This document shows positions 48,801 to 59,649 of a DNA stretch of 64,000 bases, piece after piece (the first letter of the stretch is position 1; each line of letters opens with the position of its first letter). Where the stretch lies: positions 22,546,293 through 22,610,292 of the forward strand of contig NC_079514.1 of assembly GCF_000801105.2 (NCBI RefSeq). Reading direction: 5' to 3'. The DNA is from Raphanus sativus. Lineage: Eukaryota; Streptophyta; Magnoliopsida; Brassicales; Brassicaceae. The notes under the pieces are model-generated. The model worked only from the letters and a program-made list of their open reading frames with translations. It did no database searches and was not told the DNA's origin. The translations under genes were made by a program, and so were the position numbers.

Positions 48801-49040
48801 GGCCCGAAGGTGCCTGATGCCGGCATCCCGGAGAAATTGGTCACGATCTCCGACACGTCGTCCCTCGGGACTTCCGACCCTGATGCGAGCGAAGGTCTCT
48901 CGGATCCGAACCGCGAGATCAGGCTCGTTTCTCCGCCAAGCAAGGGCCAAGGCGCCGGCGAGGTTCCTCCTGCGAAGCCGTTCGGTAACGTCTCCAGTTC
49001 GGACGTCCCTGAGAAGAAGGATCCCCCTGCTGAGGGATGA
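45813..49040 (+). CDS. Intact antisense gene of the Gypsy element, 4 exons
   Basis: Splicing at GT-AG sites joins 45813-46656, 46726-46860, 46940-47835 and 47913-49040. The phases agree and give 3,003 nt, exactly 1,000 residues plus stop, with no internal stop. The first 300 residues (for example LWFPISRLVTAYAMRRGAAL, later NNWQRSYFYVKSDKA) resemble the putative gypsy-type transposon domain (Transposase_28-like) of plant Tat-type elements. The middle is acidic and serine-rich, with two basic clusters (KKEKKKKRKKK; KKRKKKKKKS) that could be nuclear signals. About residues 640-760 form a long charged coiled coil. It is encoded opposite to gag-pol, downstream of integrase, with its own TATA box. 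Function unknown; structural, regulatory or DNA-binding roles are guesses. It is much better preserved than gag and pol. Confidence 0.8.
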
Positions 49041-49916
49041 TTTTATATGTTTGTTGTATCCGTTTTCGGCCTTTCGGCCTTGTTTGCTTAAAATTGTCTC
49101 TTTTTCTCGGCTAAGGCCTTTTGTTGTATGAATTATTGCCTTTGGTTTTTATTTTAGACTTGAATGTTTCTTTATATATTTCAGTAAGTCGTTCCAACTT
49201 AGAAATATCTAAATCATTTTTCACTCATGTCTTTAACCGAGAAACGGATTAATTCGGGTGGTTGCTCGCGTTTGCCAGCGAGTTCCCCCCTTTTCAGATA
49301 GAACAGGAGATTAAAGGCGGTTGCTCGTTTGCATTTTTGCTTATCCAACAAAACTTTTACAAGCAGTCGGTTAAGTAAATACAAAGAAAACTCTAATCGT
49401 TCTATTGAATTACCGAGGAAAAGGTTTCGAGACGCAGTGCAGTAACCGAGAGAACTGTTGGTCGGCCAAACCGTCGTTCTTCGGTTAGACTCGGTCTAAA
49501 ATTTCCATCAGGTAGCCGGTCAATGCGTAACGCATAGGTGACACGAGGCTGTTATTCCCTTCGACTGACGTCTGATCAAGACCCAGTCGATTAACTTGGG
49601 CGAGTGCTCGTGCTCCGCTTGAAAAAGGGGCTGGCATCGTTTACTCGGAGAAAAGTGACTGTTCGTCATTCCTGTGTAAAAAAATTGGACTTTGTTTTGG
49701 TTGGGGCTGGACCCTGCGAAGGGATGCCTACGTACCTCGGATGAGGATCAAGCCTTTCGTAGTTCGTTTGACCGAGTGAAAGTGGCTATGGTAGCGCATT
49801 CACTCGGACGAGTAGAAGTGACTGTTAGGTGCATCTACTCTGTTTTTTTTTTTTTTTTTTTTTTGAGTGAACAGTGACCTGTTTGTCATTCACTCGGAGA
49901 GATGAGAGAGGTGTTT
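49041..49916. other. Non-coding Gypsy interior with short repeats
   Basis: No coding frame. Variants of CATTCACTCGGA...GTGACTGTT occur at about 49640, 49797 and 49870, and T22 at 49843-49864. This lies between the 3' ends of the converging antisense gene and integrase, so it probably holds the antisense gene's polyadenylation region. Confidence 0.6.
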
Positions 49917-51101
49917 CTATTGGTAGAAACGACGAAGGTGCATCGAGTTCCAAGCTCGTGGGACTGCCTCTCCGCGGGAAGTCTCGAGTCGGTAGACGCC
50001 GGGTTTGACGACTCGAGTGATCTTGTAAGGTCCCTCCCAGTTGGTTCCTAACTTTCCAGCGTTTAGTTCCTTAGTGTTTTCAAAAACTTTCCGGAGGACG
50101 AGGTCACCGAGTTCGAGAGGGCGCGCTTTGACCTTCTTGTTGTAGTAACTCTCGATCTGGTTTTGATAGTTCTGGATCCGGAGAAGTGCCTGATCGCGTT
50201 TCTCTTCGAGTTCGTCGAGGGCGTCAAGGAGCATGTCTTGGTTGAGTTTGACGAACTGAGGCATCTTGGCGCGGCGAAGACTCGTCACGTTGACTTCTGC
50301 AGGGACCATCGCTTCCATCCCGTAAGCAAGGGAGAAAGGGGTGGATTTGGTCGCACCACGAGGAGTCGTTCGATGCGACCAGAGGACACCATCCAGTTCG
50401 TCGGCCCAATGGCCTTTCTTGAGGTCGAGCCGCTTCTTGATCCCATCGATGATAATCTTGATGGAGGATTCCGCCTGTCCGTTTCCTTGCGGGTAGCGGG
50501 GAGTCGAAGGGCTTAGACGGATATTCCACTTGCTGCAGAACTCTTTGAAGTTTCCAGACATGAACTGATAGCCATTGTCCGTCACGATCTCGTATGGTAA
50601 ACCATGACGGCAGATGATGTTTTTCCAGACAAAGGTGCGGACTTCTTTGTCCGTCACCTGAGAGAAGGCCTCGGCTTCGATCCACTTAGTGAAATAATCG
50701 GTGAGGACCAGGATAATGCGACGCTGGCGTGAGTTCGGCATTGGTCCGATGATATCCATGCCCCACCGCATGAATGGATACGGAGCTGCAGATGTCCGCA
50801 GCAGCTCGGTAGGACTGTGGATACTCGGGGCGTGGCGCTGGCACTTGTCGCACCGACGGGCATATGCTTTGCAGTCGGTGTTCATGGATGGCCAAAAGAA
50901 GCCCGAGCTCCGAACCTTGAGGGCGAGAGCTCGGCCTCCTGAATGGTTTCCGCTGGCCCCGTCGTGCGTTTCTGCCATCACTCGTCGCACTTCATCACCT
51001 TGGATGCACTTCAAGAGTACCTTGTTCGCGGTTACTCGGTGAAGTTCTTCGTTCATAACGACGTAGTGGCGCTGCGTCTCTTCAGGCGTCTCGCGGCCCA
51101 C
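49917..51101 (-). pseudogene. Gypsy integrase
   Basis: Joins element DNA to the host chromosome. The HHCC zinc finger (HDGASGNH ... CDKCQRH) comes first. Then the catalytic core D,D-35-E: WGMDIIGPM, VTDNGYQF and PQGNGQAES. A C-terminal DNA-binding region (GDLVLRKVFENT ... NWEGPYKI) ends at RRFYQ. The domain itself is open and looks complete. It is joined to RNase H by a frame change near 51065-51100, so it could not be made as part of one polyprotein from this copy. Confidence 0.93.
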
Positions 51102-53050
51102 TTATCTGTTGGCAACTCTTTGCGGATGAGATAATCGAGGAACTCTGCTCGCCAATCGATCGGGGTGTCGTCACAATCGGGCATCTCGGTGTCGTTGGGA
51201 TCGTGAGCGGATCGTCGGGTTGCTGCGAAGATTGGTGCAGTGGGAGGACTTTCCTCGGGAGGAGGGTCGATGCTCGGTCGATCGATTCGATGTATGGGTA
51301 TCGTCCTCTTGACTTGGTCATGGAGTTTGCTCCCGAGTGCAGCTAACGCGTCGGCGCAAACGTTCTCTCCTTGGGGAACCTTGGTAAGTTCGAAGAAATC
51401 GAATTCCTTGGCAAGTTCTTGGACTACTCGGAGATATGCGTCCATTCGGTTGTTGCGAGCATCGTAGTCGCCACTGAACTGGCTAGCGACGAGTTGCGAG
51501 TCGCAATAAGCACTCAAACGTTTGGCTTTGACGGCTCGGGCGAGACGGAGGCCCGCGATCAGTGACTCGTACTCTGTTTCGTTGTTAGAGGCCGGGAAAC
51601 CGAAACTGAAAGACTGCCGAATGAGTTCTCCTGTAGGTGACTGAAGCTGGACTCCCGCACCTGATCCCTTGCTCGTTGACGATCCGTCGACATGGAGAAT
51701 CCAGTTGGGACTTGGAATGTCGAGGTCTTGTGCAAGGTCCGGTGTGAGCTCTACAAGGAAATCGGCGAGGACTTGAGATTTGGCGGCTGTTCAGCATTTA
51801 TACGTGATGTCAAGCTCGCTCAGTTCGATCGCCCACTTAGTCAACCGGCCAGCTCTGTTGGGATTTTGCAAGACGGTGCGGAGCGATTGGTCGGTTAACA
51901 CTTCGACGGAGTGTGATTGGAAGTAGGGTCGCAACTTCCTCGCAGAATCCACGACGGCCAGAGCCAGTTTCTCAAGGGTTGGGTATCTGGTTTCTGGACC
52001 AGTCATCCGTCTGCTCGTGTAAAAAATCGGACGCTGCTCGCCGCGATACTCTTTGATTAGGACGCTACTGACAGCTGCTGAGGAGACCGCGATATAGAGA
52101 GATAGGACGTCTCCAACATCCGGCTTGGCTAGGACGAGAGGAGTCGTCAGGTACTGCTTAAGTTGAGTGAATGCGTCCTCGCATTTGTCGTCCCAAATGA
52201 ACTTCTTGTTCCCTCGGAGGAGGTCGTAGAAGGGGAGACACTTGTCGGTAGATCGGGAGATAAAGTGATTGAGTGCGGCAATGCGTCCTGTTAGTCTCTG
52301 CACTTCACGGCAGTTTCTCGGACTTGGGAGATTAAGGACCGCTGAGATTTGTTTTGGGTTAGCTTCTATTCCTCGTTGCGTGATAATGTAACCAAGGAAT
52401 TCACCCGAGGAGACGCCAAAGGTGCACTTGGCGGGATTAAGCTTCATCCCGTACTTGTTTAGGATGGCGAAGCATTCCTGTAAATGCGTTAGGTGGTCGT
52501 CGGCTCGGAGGGATTTGACGAGCATGTCGTCGATATAGACTTCCATCGTCTTCCCCAGCTGGTCGGCGAACATCCGATTGACAAGCCTCTGGTAGGTTGC
52601 CCCAGCGTTTTTCAACCCGAATGGCATCACCTTATAACAGTAGGTTCCTCGATTGGTGATGAATGCGATTTTCTCCCGGTCGTCCGGGTGCATCAGGATC
52701 TGGTTGTAGCCCGAGAAGGCATCCATAACCGTCAGCACCTCGTTACCGGCCGTCGATTCGACTAGGCGATCGATGCTAGGCAACGGGTAGCTGTCCTTAG
52801 GACATGCTTTGTTGAGATCAGTAAAATCGACGCAGACGCGCCATTTACCGTTCTTCTTCTTAACGACCACTGGGTTGGCTAGCCATTCCGGGTAACGAAC
52901 TTGGGTAATTGAGCCGGCGCCGAGTAGACGTTCGACTTCTTCTGCGACTGCTTTGGATCGCTCCGGTCCCAACTTTCTTCTCTTCTGGCGGATGGGTTTG
53001 AAGTTGGGGTCGACGTTGAGTTCGTGAGTTGTGATGGCTGGGTCGATTCC
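51053..53050 (-). pseudogene. Gypsy reverse transcriptase and RNase H
   Basis: The RT reads from the stop at 53051 down. It has WRVCVDFTDLNKACPKDSYP, VMDAFSGYNQI, MPFGLKNAGATYQRLV, the catalytic EVYIDDML (about 52521-52545) and FLGYIITQRGIEANP. The RNase H linker YTSRRMTGPETRYPTLEKLA follows. A TGA at 51791-51793, after ELDITYKC, cuts RT from the RNase H core. That core resumes in the same frame: VDGSSTSKGSGAGV, NNETEYESLIAG, and YCDSQLVASQFSG in 51053-51517. TGA here could be a CGA arginine codon changed by C to T. Confidence 0.9.
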
Positions 53051-53994
53051 TTACATATCGAACATTGTCCAGGCGAATGAGGACAGGTTTTGCTTGAGAA
53101 ACTCGAGGATCTTCTGTTGCATTTCGTCGGGTAGAAATGCGCCTACTTGAACTGATTTGCTCGGGTCCGAGTCGTCAATTGATACTTCCAGAACCTCTTC
53201 CTTCTGCGGACCAACTTTGCTCGCAGGGAGGGAGATCGAGTTGACAAGTGACTGGGAGCGCTGAATCTTAACCGTGGCGATCAGGAGGTCTCGTGCAGCC
53301 TGCTGGTCCCCCTTCAGAGTTTTGATCGATCCGTCTGATCCCGGAAATTTGACACATTGATGGTACGTTGATGCGACTGCTCGCATTGAATGTAACCATG
53401 GGGTGCCGAGTATAACGTGATAGGGAGCTTTGGAGCCGACCACGAAGAACTTGACCGTTCGCGTGACTCCGGGAGGCGGATCGTGCCGGCGATTACCTCT
53501 GACGACCCGTTGAATCCTGTCAGGGTCCGAGTAGAAGGCTTGACGTCATTGAGATCGATTCCCATTTTCACGAGGGTTTCGCGAAAGATGATATCGACCG
53601 AGCTACCGGTGTCGATGAGCACTTTCGTGACGTCGTACTTGTCGATGCCAAGCACGACGAGCAAAGGATCCTTGTGAGGGAGGTGCACGCCGAGTGTGTC
53701 ATCAGACGAAAAGGTAATCGGCTGATCGTCTACTTGCTTCTGGGGCCATCGTTGGGAAGTGGTGGCTTGCCTGCGATAGTCCTTGACTGATCTAACCGAA
53801 TCGCCGCAAGGAGGTGATCCGCCCATAATGACGTTTATCCGGGGACGAGTTTGTGCACGCTTTGCACGGAGCACGTCGCGAAGGTCGTTACTCGTTTCGG
53901 CAGTATCCCTTTTCTTGCGGTTGAGGGTTGTCCGCAGATCACCGATCTTCGCGTTGAGTTTGTCTCGCAAATCACAGTTCGGCTTTTCAGCGGA
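53051..53994 (-). pseudogene. Gypsy protease region
   Basis: The aspartic protease active site is VLIDTGSSVDIIF (about 53600). The frame from 53970 changes near 53470, after GTIRLP, and continues as YHVILGTPWLHSMRAVASTY. It ends at TAA 53051-53053 after FAWTMFDM, just before the RT N-terminus. A TAG at 53995-53997 separates it from gag. One frameshift and two stops therefore disable this part. Confidence 0.85.
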
Positions 53995-55786
53995 CTACTG
54001 GTGAGAGGATTCTTGCGCTGAAGCTTTCGCGGCTCGGTTCGAGTCGATCCGTAGGCGGAGATCGGTGGAGACTGGCGTTTCCTCGGTAGTGGATTGGAGC
54101 TTTTGATCGAGGAGGGACCGAAGGTCCGTGGTGCTTTGGAGAGTTTTCATGTCGTCGTCCTCGTCGGACGAGGATCCCGGTTCGTTCTCTCCTTGCGGTT
54201 GGACGCGGATCACTTCGATGCGCTGGCGATTGGCCGGCTGATCGTCATCATGCCGAGTCGTCGTCATCGTCGGTCTCTCGGGCAGCTTTTTCTGTGTCCT
54301 TTGACTGTTTGTCGCTTTTACGGTTTTTGCCCTGCGATTTTCACTGAGCTTTCTTGTCTTTGTTCCTGCTCCAGCTGTTTTTCCCCTTTGGTTTGGGTTT
54401 CGGCGGCTGGATCTTGTAATCTCCGCTTTCGATCGAGGAGAGGAACTGGGCGTAGAGAGATTTGCACTCAGTCGTGTCGTGCCCCTTGATGTCATGATAC
54501 TTGCAATGCTTCGTAAGATCGATGGGCGTTCTGGTCGGTCCCGTCGCCGAATCAACTTTAGCCACGGTTCCAGCACTCGGGGTACTGGGAGACGCATCGG
54601 GAGAGTCGGTTTCTCGCTAATAGACATTCCATTTTTTGTCGTGCATGACCATGGTTGAAACAGGGGCGTTGTTCTCGTCTACGACGTAGAGGAGACCCCC
54701 CTTTTTGCTGCCAGTATCACTTGGTGCGTGCTGGCGCGGCTCGGTCCGAGCACCCGCACTCTTGGCTGCTGCAGGCTTGGCGGCGTTCTGCTTTCGGATT
54801 ATCGCCTTGGTATCTTCTTCCATTCGGATGAAGTGTTGAGATCGGGCGATAGCATCAGGGAGCGAAGTCGTAGGGTTGGAATACAAGTCCTTGCGAAACT
54901 TCGAGTTGACGAGGAGAGTGTTCATCAAGGCGTCGATAGCGATGTGATCAGGGACATCGACTCGTGAAACGATCGTCTTGAATTTTTCCATGTAATCTTT
55001 AAGGCTTTGGTCCTTTGTTTGCGCCATATTCCACAAGCTAGAAGCGGTTGCTGCTCGCTTGGTGAACATGATGTAAGTCTTGAGGAACACAGCCGAGAGG
55101 TCTCGGAAACTGCGGATCGAGTTCTCGCTGAGCTGTGAGAACCAGGTTAGCGCTTGTTCGTTTAGTGTTTCGACGAAGAGCTGACAATATCATGCGTCCT
55201 TCTCTTCGTCGGAAAGACGAGCTCTGGCCATAGCTATATTGAAGGCTGTTAGATGCTCGACAGGGTCGCCACCGGGTTTGTACTCAGGGAGACGAAGCTT
55301 TTCTATTTTGCGGAGCTGGACTCTGGTTAACTCGCTAGCGAAGGGCGAGCGCGAAGTGGAGGCGATGACGCTGTCAATCTGAGGGGCTGCGCTCGTCGCT
55401 TGATGGATCTGCGAGCTCATCTGTTGAAGGCTGAGTTTGAGCTCGGCGATCTCGCGAATCGTCGTCGGGTCTGTTGTCGCCGGAGTAGGGTAGACGGCAG
55501 GAGGCCCATTAGGTTCAGATTCGTCGACGGCGTGGTCTTCCGCCGGCGTTGGAGGGAAAAGATGGCGGCAGACAGGCTGGGAACGGCTTGTCGGCCCAGC
55601 AGGAGCGGTGAGGGCAGCTACAAGGGCTGCGAGCTGCTCGTTCATCGTTTTCTGGACTTCTTCTTGATGCGCGAGACGAGCCATCACGGAGCTCATAAAG
55701 TCCGATGAGAGAAAAGGAGGAGGAGGCGGAGGCGTAAGCTCGGGCGCTTCGCCGGAAGTGCCGGGGTTCGAGTCACCAATCGTCAT
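53995..55786 (-). pseudogene. Gypsy gag, broken
   Basis: The start MTIGDSNPGTSGEAPE is followed by a proline-rich stretch and the retrotransposon gag core (LRLPEYKPGGDPVEHLTAFN; then SLWNMAQTKDQSLKDYMEKF). A knuckle-like CKYHDIKGHDTTEC lies at about 54480-54510. Stops interrupt the frame at 55190-55192 (TGA) and 54617-54619 (TAG). The frame changes near 54350, after which an acidic and glutamine-rich linker leads to protease. The start is chosen as the first ATG after the primer-binding site, 28 bp away. Confidence 0.88.
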
Positions 55787-55814
55787 ATCGGTCTAAGAAA
55801 CGTTACTCTGATCG

Positions 55815-55832
55815 GCCCCACGGTGGGCGCCA
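55815..55832 (-). other. Gypsy primer-binding site
   Basis: On the minus strand TGGCGCCCACCGTGGGGC begins two bases inside the 5' LTR. Plant Gypsy elements of the Tat group often have this TGGCGCCCACCGTGGGGC string. The matching tRNA is not assigned here. Confidence 0.8.
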
Positions 55833-55834
55833 AT

Positions 55835-56340
55835 TGTTTGAGGTGAGTTTGGTCAACAGAAAGTAAAAGAACTCAAGAGTGGGATGAACAGAGATGTTTT
55901 ATTAGAGTCGGAATAACGAGGGTACAAGAGTAAGAAGGCCGGCTAGTCGATGCTCGGATAGCTCCTAGCCGGAAGTACAAGAGAAAGCGGCGAGATACAA
56001 AGAGAGTAATGGAAACCCTAATCTAGCCGCAAGTCTGTGTGTCTAAGTGGTCATACCCTTCCTTCCTGTCCTCAACTCCTTATATAGTCCCTTAGGTCGG
56101 TTAGCTTTGACCTAATTCGTCCTCTTTGTTATGGGCCTTTTGGCATGCAGGCCCAATCGGAATGACTGTTCGGCCCGAGCCGCTTGGTCGCTCTCTTCGG
56201 CTGCTCGTCCCCTAGTTAAAGCAGTCACGAGCCGAGTCAAGGCTCGTCGGGAGCCGGCTCAGAGCCGATCGTCTACTAATTGATAGTAATGGGCCTCCTG
56301 TTCGCTGGGCCTTGTGGGTGGTGACAATCCATCCCCAACA
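55835..56340 (-). repeat. Gypsy 5' LTR with TATA box
   Basis: 506 bp, TG...CA. On the minus strand TATATAAGG (56078-56086) sits mid-LTR and is the likely core promoter of the gag-pol transcript. Confidence 0.95.
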
Positions 56341-56345
56341 CCCCC

Positions 56346-58814
56346 CCCCCCCGCACCAAAAATGCGATGTGGTACTTGTAATCTTTTTAGTAACTCCTTT
56401 AGGAAGTCTGTAACAGGACATCACATGCGTTTGCATAGCTGAAGACACTGATTTGATTAGAACCTCTTTACCACCTCTCGTAAGAAAGCGAACTGTCCAG
56501 TTATTCACCTTGTTATTTACTCTTTCTTTTAAGAATCCAAAGACCTGTATTTTGGAACCGCCAAGACTTTCAGGGATACCCAGGTAGTTCCCCATTCCTC
56601 CCAAATTAGAGATACCTAATAAATTATGAATATTCCTTCCAACCTCTTCGGCTACCTTATGGCCAAACTGCAGCGATGATTTCGAAAAATGAATCTGCTG
56701 ACCTGACGCCATCTCATAATCTTTAAAAACTTTAGAATGACTCCACACTCCTGACCCGTAGCCTTACAGAAGAAAAAATTGTCATCCGCAAATAGCAGAT
56801 GGGAGATTGCGGGACTTGCCCGAGATACCTTAAGTCATGTTAACCGTTTCTCCCTTTCCTCCTTTCGGATATTTGCTATAAGAGCTTCTGTACATAAAAT
56901 AAATAAATATGGTAACAACGGATCCCCTTGTCTTAAGCCCCTCTCTGGCACTATATGGCCTTTAGGCTGCCCATTTAGTAACACCTTATAACTAACTGAA
57001 GAAATACATTGCATCATTAATGCGACCCATTCTGTAGAGAATCCCATTTTCAACAGTACCTTCTGAAGAAAACTCCAATCTACTCTATCATAAGCCTTAC
57101 TCATATCCGTCTTGATTGCTAAATACTTATCCTTACATGAATTATTGGTTCGTAGCCCGTGGAACATCTCCTGCGCAATGAGAATGTTATCCGATATCAA
57201 CCTACCATAAAGAAATGCCGATTGAGTTTCAGAGATCAATTTTGGTAGCAGTCCTTTAAGACGCTGGCTTAACACTTTAGATATGATCTTATAACCCACA
57301 TTGCACAAACTAATAGGTCTAAGCTCGGTCATCCTATTTGGTCTCTCTGTTTTTGGAATAAGACAAATATTTGTCAAATTCAGTCTACCATCAAAATTCC
57401 CAGTTCTCAAAAATTCGTTAACCATAGAAACCACGTCCTCCTTAATCACTGACCAGAATTGTTGATAAAAAGTGCTGTCATCCCATCCGGCCCTGGGGCT
57501 TTTTCCGGATGCATCATAAATAGTGCTGCTCGTACCTCCTTTTCTGTAGCCGTGGCCATTAGCCGCTGATTCTGAACTTCCGTAACTGAAGTCGGAACTT
57601 CTTCTAAAAAACTCTCAACTCCTGATGGTGAGGAGGTATGAAAAAGGTTCTTAAAATAATTAACCGCCACTCCTTCGATCTCTTCCTCCGAATTCACCCA
57701 CTGATAATCCTCATTATGTAAACAAATTATCCTATTCTGAATGCGTCGTTGTTTTGTCAATGCATGGAAAAATTTTGTACTTCGATCACCACATGTATGC
57801 CACTTGGTCCTACTTTTTTGTTCCCAATATTGCTCCTCATCAAGATAAGCTTCTTGTAACTTCCGGGAAACCTCCAATACCTCCTCATTAGACTTTGTGA
57901 AGTCATTTTGAATATCTTCAAAAGCCTTTTGGAGCGAGTGTATTTTATCTTTTCCATAGGGAGGATTATTCTTCCTCCATACGGAAATTTTATGTTTACA
58001 CCAATGAATCCTATCAACAATTCCTGCGTTTTCCTTAACCCGTTTTGATCTCCAACCTCGAGATATTGAATCCATAAGACCATCTTCCCCTATCCATCTC
58101 TTGTCAAACCGAAAAGAACTTCGAAATTTAATAACTTTAGGCCACAATCGGCCTATGATCAGATCCAATCATTCCCAAATACTCTACAAAGGAACATGGG
58201 AACATATTCTGCCAATCATTATTTCCAAGAGCACGGTAACATTTAACAACTTGTTTTTGTCTCCTTCCACTCCATGATAAAGTATTTCCAAGACTAGGAA
58301 ATTCTATTAAACCACAATTGTCTATCATATTATTAAAAGCCAAGAAAGTGTCTGCATGACGGAGAGTGCCCCCTTCCTTCTCATGATTTCCTCGAATCTC
58401 ATTTAAATCTCCAATAATAAACCATGGATCATCCCTTAAGGTACCAATACTCATTAATTTCTCCCAAACTGGGTTCCTTAAGCTTTGATTTGGTTCTCCA
58501 TAGACAAAGGATAAGAATATTCTCTTGCCTTTATGTTCTGTCTCTACATCAATGATTCGGTTACTTGATGAGATAATATTCACCTTGTACCTAGAATCAT
58601 AGAATAACGCCAAACCACCACTCCTACCATTAGGATCAACCGTATGTAAATGACTAAATCCGAAATGAAACTGAAAAGATTGAACAAAGTCAAAATTTCT
58701 TTTTGTCTCTGACAAGAACAGAAAAGTTGGTTTGTGTTTATAGTATATCTCCCTCAAATAACTAATGGTCCATTTACTCCCAAGACCTTGGCAATTCCAA
58801 CTTAAAATCTTCAT
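56346..58814 (-). pseudogene. LINE 2 ORF2, endonuclease and RT part
   Basis: Starts MKILSWNCQGLGSKWTISYL at 58814. Endonuclease motifs: FLFLSETK, IIGDLNEIRGN, MIGSDHRPIVA. A frame change at about 58140 follows, then RWIGEDGLMDSISRGWRSKR and EKAPGPDGM (57446-58168). Another change near 57460 leads to the RT: NICLIPKTERPNRMTELRPI, IKTDMSKAYDRVDW, RGLRQGDPLLPYLF (56835-57449). LLFADDNFFF sits at about 56760-56800 in another frame, then FKDYEMASGQQIHFSKSSLQ (56346-56748). At least three frame changes, so inactive. The rest lies at 43128-44774. Confidence 0.88.
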
Positions 58815-59649
58815 ATAAATATTATGAGCAAATAATGAACCACTGATCCGATATAGCCAACTGCTTGAGGTTCAGAGTTCACTGAAAACAGTATTACCTT
58901 ATACCAAGAACACCAAAATAACCAAACCAAGACAATATTATTGCCAATAGGAGTGCCATATTTCTGTACGTTAAAAACCCAGTCTGTCGTATACGTCGAC
59001 ACCATATTCGTCCATAACATTGTGAAGTCCCCCATCCAATCCTGATTACAACTTTCAAGCCACCCCCAATCCGGGAACCAAGAGCACCACAAACCTTTAC
59101 CATTGCCGTTAAGGAGTCATAAATAATAACCTATAATATACAGACAAGGATATCTCTGATCTTGCTTTATAATCCTGATTAACAATAAGTCACAAACCTG
59201 CAACCATCTCCAACTCCAAACCTGACTCCACGCTCCAAAATACACGACCATTTCCATATTACTCTCAATCAAAAGATCTGATTTATCTATAATCACCAGT
59301 ACATAGAGCATACCATATTGACACCAAAACAAAGACATTTTATTATTACTTTTCCCCCAAACAATAATCATCCGTAGATGATCCAGACCATACCACACCT
59401 TAGGATCAGTAATAAAGGAAGTTGCAGAAATAATTAAACCACTGGGACCAGACTCGATTCTATAGGATCTCATAGTTGAATCCGACATTATTCAAACAGA
59501 AATTTAAAAAACACAATACTCCACCAACGGGAAACACCTTACTCAGGAGGATTCTTCGGCTTGGAGGAAGCCTTCTTCATGCCCTTGTCCCCTGGCTTAG
59601 TGCCCGCCTTGACCAATAAGTTCTTGCGAGGGGAGATGAATACTGGTGG
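58815..59649 (-). other. LINE 2 inter-ORF region
   Basis: An 835-bp stretch between ORF1 and ORF2. Open frames of 123 and 93 codons occur here and again in the copy at 63109-63786, almost unchanged. The two copies are nearly identical throughout, so this is no evidence of selection. I do not call a gene. Confidence 0.55.

Larger units (their letters stand above)
44775..56340 (-). mobile_element. Tat-like Ty3/Gypsy LTR retrotransposon, 11.6 kb
   Basis: Two 506-bp LTRs (44775-45280 and 55835-56340) start TGTTTG and end CCAACA. They differ at 8 positions by eye, so about 98.4% identical. gag-protease-RT-RNase H-integrase order runs on the minus strand, making the right LTR the 5' one. An extra gene on the opposite strand between integrase and the 3' LTR is typical of the Tat/Ogre/Retand lineage. 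Insertion was into a C tract of LINE 2, so the 5-bp target duplication (CCCCC) is hidden in the homopolymer. Confidence 0.95.

Noticed and set aside
47915..48950. Long minus-strand frames opposite exon 4 of the antisense Gypsy gene
   Set aside because: They are mirror frames of a GC-rich coding exon; the plus strand gives the coherent spliced product and coiled coil.
50163..51134. Plus-strand frames opposite integrase and RNase H
   Set aside because: The minus strand carries clear integrase and RNase H motifs; the plus-strand frames have none.
59117..59488. 123-codon frame conserved exactly in both LINE copies (also 63415-63786)
   Set aside because: The copies are nearly identical in all positions, so conservation carries no information about coding; no known LINE protein maps here.
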